DNA of 64,000 nt from Streptomyces roseifaciens (GTDB lineage Bacteria; Actinomycetota; Actinomycetes; Streptomycetales; Streptomycetaceae), in assembly GCF_001445655.1 (NCBI RefSeq), contig NZ_LNBE01000003.1, positions 1,780,530-1,844,529 of the forward strand, in the 5' to 3' direction. Shown here piece after piece: positions 60,825 through 64,000 of this stretch (position 1 is the stretch's first letter; each line of letters opens with the position of its first letter). Under the pieces are notes generated by a model that was not told the DNA's origin, searched no databases, and saw only the letters and a list, made by a program, of their open reading frames with translations. A program made the position numbers and the translations under genes.

Positions 60825-62399
60825 TCACAGGGAGGCTGCGGCCTCCGCCTCCGCTTCCGCCTCGCGCCGGAGCAGCTTCTTGTCCGGCTTGCCCGCGTCC
60901 GTCAGCGGCAGGGCGTCGATGAAGGAGACGTGAGCCGGCTCGTACATGGCGCCGCGCTCCCGGTTCACCATCTCGCGCAGCTCCTTCTCGTCGAGCTCGC
61001 TGCCGGGGGCGGCCACCACCGCCGCGTACACGTGCTCCATGCGGTTGGCGTCCGGGACGCCGAAGACGGCGCTCTGCAGGACCTGCGGGTGGGTGTTGAG
61101 CAGGTCCTCGAGCTCGGTGGTGTAGACGTGGCCGCCGACCACCACGATCATGTCCTTGAGCCGGTCGACGATGGTCAGGTAGCCCTCGTCGTCCAGGAAG
61201 CCGATGTCGCCGGTGTGCAGCCAGCCGTCACGCAGGACCTCGGCGGTGAGCTCGGGCTGCTTCCAGTACCCCTGCATGATGTGCTCGGAGCGCACGCAGA
61301 CCTCGCCGTGCTCACCGGTGGGCAGGTTGCGGCCGGACTCGTCGCGTATCGCGATCTCGACGCCCTTCATGGCCTTGCCGGCGGTGCGCAGCCGGTCCAG
61401 GTTCTCGGGGTCGTGGTCCTCGGGGCCGAGGACGCTGATGCCGCCCGCCTCGTTCTGCCCGTAGAACTGCGTCAGCACGGACCCGAAGCGCCGGACGGCG
61501 GAGGCGAGCCGGGCGGGGGAGGACTGGCAGCCGCCGTAGGTGATGTTGCGGAGGCTGGAGGTGTCGGTGCGCTCCACCTCCGGCTGGTCCATGAGCTGGT
61601 ACAGCAGGGGCGGCAGCAGGAACATGTGGGTGATGCGCTCGCGCTCGATCGTCGCCAGGACCTCCACGGGGTCGAAGTCGTCGAGCAGGACGACCGTGCC
61701 GCCGCTGGTGCGCAGGGTGACGTCGGCCAGCAGTCCGGCGGCGTGGGCGAGCGTCGTGCAGACCAGCTGCCGCATCCCGTCCTCGTCCTTGCCCTCCGGC
61801 TCCAGGATCTCGTCGACGTCGTCCTGGAAGCCCGGCAGCCGCTCGAAAGCGGTGCAGATGGCCTTGGGGTGACCCGTGGTGCCGCCGGTGTGGCGGATCA
61901 TGCAGATGTCCTCGGGGCGGGCGAGTCCGCCGAGCGGTTCGGCGGACTCGCCGGCGGACAGCTCCAGCAGGTCCGTGCCCACCTCGGCCGGGCCCAGCGA
62001 GAGGACGGTGCGGACCTCCGTCAGCCCGGCCAGTTCGGCGGCGCGCGACGCGTAGGCGGGGTCGGCTATCAGGGCGCGCGTCTCGACGTCGCGGATGATG
62101 TTGGCCTGAACGTCGGCCGCCAGCTTGTTGTAGAGGTGGTTGACCGAGCAGCCGATCAGGTTGGCGGCGTAGCGGGCGGCGATCGTCTCCGGCAGGTTTC
62201 CGCTGAGCAGCGTGACGGTGTCCCCTCGCTCGATGCCCTGGGCGAGCAGCGCGCGGGCCATGCGGTGGACGAGGTCGCGGAGTTCGCCGGCGGTGACGCG
62301 GCGGTCGTGGTGAACGACGGCCGTCCTGGTGGGTTCGGCTTCCAGGATGTCGAGGTTCCGCTCCACATATGTGCGGAACTGCTGCGCCGTGGCGGTCAT
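60825..62399 (-). CDS. AMP-forming acyl-CoA ligase (ANL superfamily)
   Basis: 524 residues. The phosphate loop is HTGGTTGHPK, with YGQNEAGG, the hinge DGWLHTGDIGFLDDEGYLTIVDRLKD and the C-terminal lysine in DAGKPDKKLL. It activates a carboxylic acid as acyl-AMP and probably transfers it to CoA. Fatty or aromatic acids are possible substrates. The ATG at 62399 has AGGAGG eight bases away. It stands alone. Confidence 0.9.
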   Translation of the reverse strand: MTATAQQFRTYVERNLDILEAEPTRTAVVHHDRRVTAGELRDLVHRMARALLAQGIERGDTVTLLSGNLPETIAARYAANLIGCSVNHLYNKLAADVQANIIRDVETRALIADPAYASRAAELAGLTEVRTVLSLGPAEVGTDLLELSAGESAEPLGGLARPEDICMIRHTGGTTGHPKAICTAFERLPGFQDDVDEILEPEGKDEDGMRQLVCTTLAHAAGLLADVTLRTSGGTVVLLDDFDPVEVLATIERERITHMFLLPPLLYQLMDQPEVERTDTSSLRNITYGGCQSSPARLASAVRRFGSVLTQFYGQNEAGGISVLGPEDHDPENLDRLRTAGKAMKGVEIAIRDESGRNLPTGEHGEVCVRSEHIMQGYWKQPELTAEVLRDGWLHTGDIGFLDDEGYLTIVDRLKDMIVVVGGHVYTTELEDLLNTHPQVLQSAVFGVPDANRMEHVYAAVVAAPGSELDEKELREMVNRERGAMYEPAHVSFIDALPLTDAGKPDKKLLRREAEAEAEAAASL

Positions 62400-62619
62400 G
62401 GGTGATTCCTCCTGATGCGGCAGTACGATTGCCAGCAGTTGACTTAGGCAACCAGTTGGATGGTAGTGCCAGCGATCAACAGCTCCAAGTCGGCAAGCGG
62501 CGTAGCCGCGCTTCCCGCGACCGAAACGTCGATATTCGGTCAACAGGATGGAGGAGTGCGGTGGCAAGGGCTGCGGGCGGTCGGCCGGCCGGTCGCCCGC
62601 CCGGTCCGCGCCGCGTCCG

Positions 62620-62952
62620 TCAATTGACCGGAGTCCCCACGCGCAGCCGGTTTCCGTCGGGGTCCTGCAACTCGATCTCGCGCGCCCAGGGGGCGGAAAC
62701 GGGTGGGACGCCGAACTCGGCGGCGACGGCGTCGATATCGCGGACCCGCAGATAAATCAGCGTGCCGGGCCGGGCGTCCCCCTGGTGCTCCGACAGGAAC
62801 AGCCGCACCGGCCCGCGTGCCACCTCGACGAACGCCGGGAGGCCCGGCTCGAAGCGGTGTTCCCACTGCTCGGCGAAACCGAGCCGGGCGTACCACGCGA
62901 CCGCTGTGCGCGCGTTCTCGACATAAAGCACGGGGATGGCTTCTTCGTCCAC
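62620..62952 (-). CDS. VOC (glyoxalase/bleomycin-resistance) family protein
   Basis: 110 residues of one betaalphabetabetabeta module: IPVLYVENARTAVAWYARLG and EIELQDPDGNRLRVG at the end are diagnostic. Such proteins bind metals or sequester drugs. The GTG at 62952 gives the family N-terminus. No catalytic residues can be named. It is upstream of, and on the same strand as, the AMP ligase. Confidence 0.85.
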   Translation of the reverse strand: MDEEAIPVLYVENARTAVAWYARLGFAEQWEHRFEPGLPAFVEVARGPVRLFLSEHQGDARPGTLIYLRVRDIDAVAAEFGVPPVSAPWAREIELQDPDGNRLRVGTPVN

Positions 62953-63084
62953 GGTGCCATCATTACAGACCGTGCGGATCGCCGAGTGCGCCGATCGGGC
63001 GGGGTACGGGCAGAGGCGGCCGGTCAACTCCCGTTCCGCACACGGCACGGCGCCGCCCCGGCCGACCGTGGATTTCCCTGAGAT

Positions 63085-63131
63085 CTTGGTTCACCTGCGT
63101 GGCGTGATGCCGCTAATGTGGGTGAGCCAAG
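63085..63131. promoter_or_regulatory. Inverted repeat upstream of the small lipoprotein
   Basis: CTTGGTTCACC and GGTGAGCCAAG match at ten of eleven positions, 25 bases apart, about 115 bases before the lipoprotein start. Candidate operator or part of its promoter. Confidence 0.35.
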
Positions 63132-63243
63132 TTGGTTCCCCCCACGTGTCGGCAGCGATTTCCCGTGTCCGCAACAAAGCGGAATCGCGGATTTCGAAGT
63201 GCGGCTTTTCCCCTGCCCGTTCCGCTCGTGGAGTCCCCTGGCC

Positions 63244-63753
63244 ATGTCTTCCTCCGAAACCTCCCCGACTTCCCCGTCCCCCTCCGCCTTTCGCCGTCGC
63301 TGGGCCGCCGCCTGCGGGATAGCCCTGGCCGGCGTGCTCACGCTGGCCGGCTGCACCGGGGGCGACGAGGGCACGTCGCCGGGCAAGAAGTCCTCGCCCT
63401 CCGTCTCCGCTCCGGTGTCCGCGGCCCCGTCCCCCTCACCCTCGACGCCGCCGTCGGAAGCTCCGGCCACCGCGCCTTCCCGCAGCACGGCGCCCTCGCC
63501 GGTCCTGCCGAAGCCGCCGCGCAAGACGGCCACCCCGCCCGCTGCCGGGCACACCGGCGCAGCCGGCTCCGCAGCCCGTACTCCCGCGCCGCGCGACGCC
63601 GGTACGACGTGCGAGATCCGCTCCAACGCCGGCAACTGCTACAAGGCGGGCCAGTACTGCCGTTCGGCCGATGTGGGGTCGCGCACGCACGACGCTCAGG
63701 GCCGGGCCATCATCTGCGGCGGCGACAGCGGCAAGCCGCGCTGGCACTACTGA
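63244..63753 (+). CDS. Small Cys-containing lipoprotein
   Basis: 169 residues. The signal FRRRWAAACGIALAGVLTL ends in lipobox LAGC. A Ser/Pro/Thr-rich spacer is followed by a compact C-terminal domain with four cysteines (TCEIRSNAGNCYKAGQYCRS and IICGG), likely forming disulfides outside the cell. Function is unknown. The ATG at 63244 places the lipobox correctly; the frame extends upstream without it. Confidence 0.78.
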   Translation: MSSSETSPTSPSPSAFRRRWAAACGIALAGVLTLAGCTGGDEGTSPGKKSSPSVSAPVSAAPSPSPSTPPSEAPATAPSRSTAPSPVLPKPPRKTATPPAAGHTGAAGSAARTPAPRDAGTTCEIRSNAGNCYKAGQYCRSADVGSRTHDAQGRAIICGGDSGKPRWHY

Positions 63754-63789
63754 CGGCCCCGGAACGTACAGGCCGCACACCCTCCCTCC

Positions 63790-63809
63790 GCACCGGCCGC
63801 GGTCGGTGC
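63790..63809. terminator. Bidirectional hairpin between convergent genes
   Basis: GCACCGGCC and GGTCGGTGC pair at eight of nine positions around two bases, between two convergent stop codons. Confidence 0.6.
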
Positions 63810-63815
63810 GCCGGA

Positions 63816-64000
63816 CTACCTCGCGTAGGGGATGTTGACCTCGCCGGCGATCTCCTCGAACACCGCCAGGGCGTCCTCCGGCATCTCCTGATGCCACCGC
63901 AGATCGAGCACCACGGCGGGCGGATGCCGGGAGTAGTGCTCGCGCTTGCCCGCGTCGACGGGGAAGTCCGCCGGCGCCGTGCCGTTCGCGCGGGAGCCGC
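63816..64000 (-). CDS. Partial gene at the right edge, unknown function
   Basis: Only the last 60 residues are present (ending EEIAGEVNIPYAR). They are soluble, acidic and show HPPAVVLDLRWHQ. Codon use is normal for a real gene. The start lies beyond the window, so the protein cannot be identified. Confidence 0.6.
   Translation of the reverse strand, partial: GSRANGTAPADFPVDAGKREHYSRHPPAVVLDLRWHQEMPEDALAVFEEIAGEVNIPYAR

Overview
The window is about 72-73% G+C with the strong codon bias, GTG/TTG starts, WhiB-like protein, SpoIIE phosphatases, streptophobe/DUF6777 pair and rare TTA codons typical of Streptomyces or a close relative. It is chromosomal accessory sequence: regulators, secreted enzymes, membrane and signalling modules, one compact biosynthetic cluster and one insertion-sequence scar. 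No tRNA, rRNA or CRISPR was seen.

Layout. 1-11.6 kb: a partial multi-domain SpoIIE phosphatase, a cyclase-family hydrolase, a coupled NUDIX/ABC pair, a quinone-oxidoreductase-like dehydrogenase divergent from an AraC regulator, an amino-acid permease and a TetR regulator. 11.7-16.7 kb: M6 and M4 metalloproteases, a Wbl protein and an alpha/beta hydrolase that has lost its catalytic residues. 16.8-24.9 kb: signalling and membrane genes, including a twin-FHA ABC transporter, an SH3-like protein and a Ser/Thr kinase in one operon (resembling mycobacterial Rv1747/PknF), then streptophobe, DUF6777 and DUF998 proteins. 25.1-27.9 kb: a family 2B encapsulin shell with its cysteine desulfurase cargo. 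28.1-31.4 kb: a secreted protein, a metallo-beta-lactamase-fold hydrolase with a TTA codon, and a membrane SpoIIE phosphatase.

31.4-43.0 kb, minus strand, is the most interesting part. It looks like a ribosomal-peptide (RiPP-like) cluster. A 54-residue Thr/Pro-rich peptide is followed by a strong hairpin and then by a radical SAM/SPASM enzyme. Downstream come two dissimilar carbamoyltransferases, a PhyH oxygenase, an MFS exporter, a thioredoxin-reductase-like dithiol oxidase, an SGNH hydrolase, a 32-residue microprotein and a 51-residue SxtJ-like protein. A second 2-oxoglutarate oxygenase lies upstream behind its own terminator. Two hydroxylases matched by two O-carbamoyltransferases suggest a peptide that is cross-linked or otherwise radically modified, hydroxylated, carbamoylated and exported. 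I do not recognise it as a described compound class.

43.1-53.8 kb: a membrane esterase coupled to an MprF-like protein, methionine aminopeptidase divergent from an XRE regulator over a clear operator, an FAD monooxygenase with twin TetR operators and a nearby TetR gene, a PucR-type regulator and a methyltransferase. 53.8-56.4 kb is a transposon scar: an intact transposase, an S74 (tail-spike chaperone) reading frame split at a large hairpin, and a transposase tail remnant. 56.4-64.0 kb: a lipoprotein with an early TTA codon, an RlmG-like methyltransferase, a beheaded DHFR-like gene, a conserved hypothetical, an AMP-forming ligase, a VOC protein, a small lipoprotein and a partial gene at the right edge.
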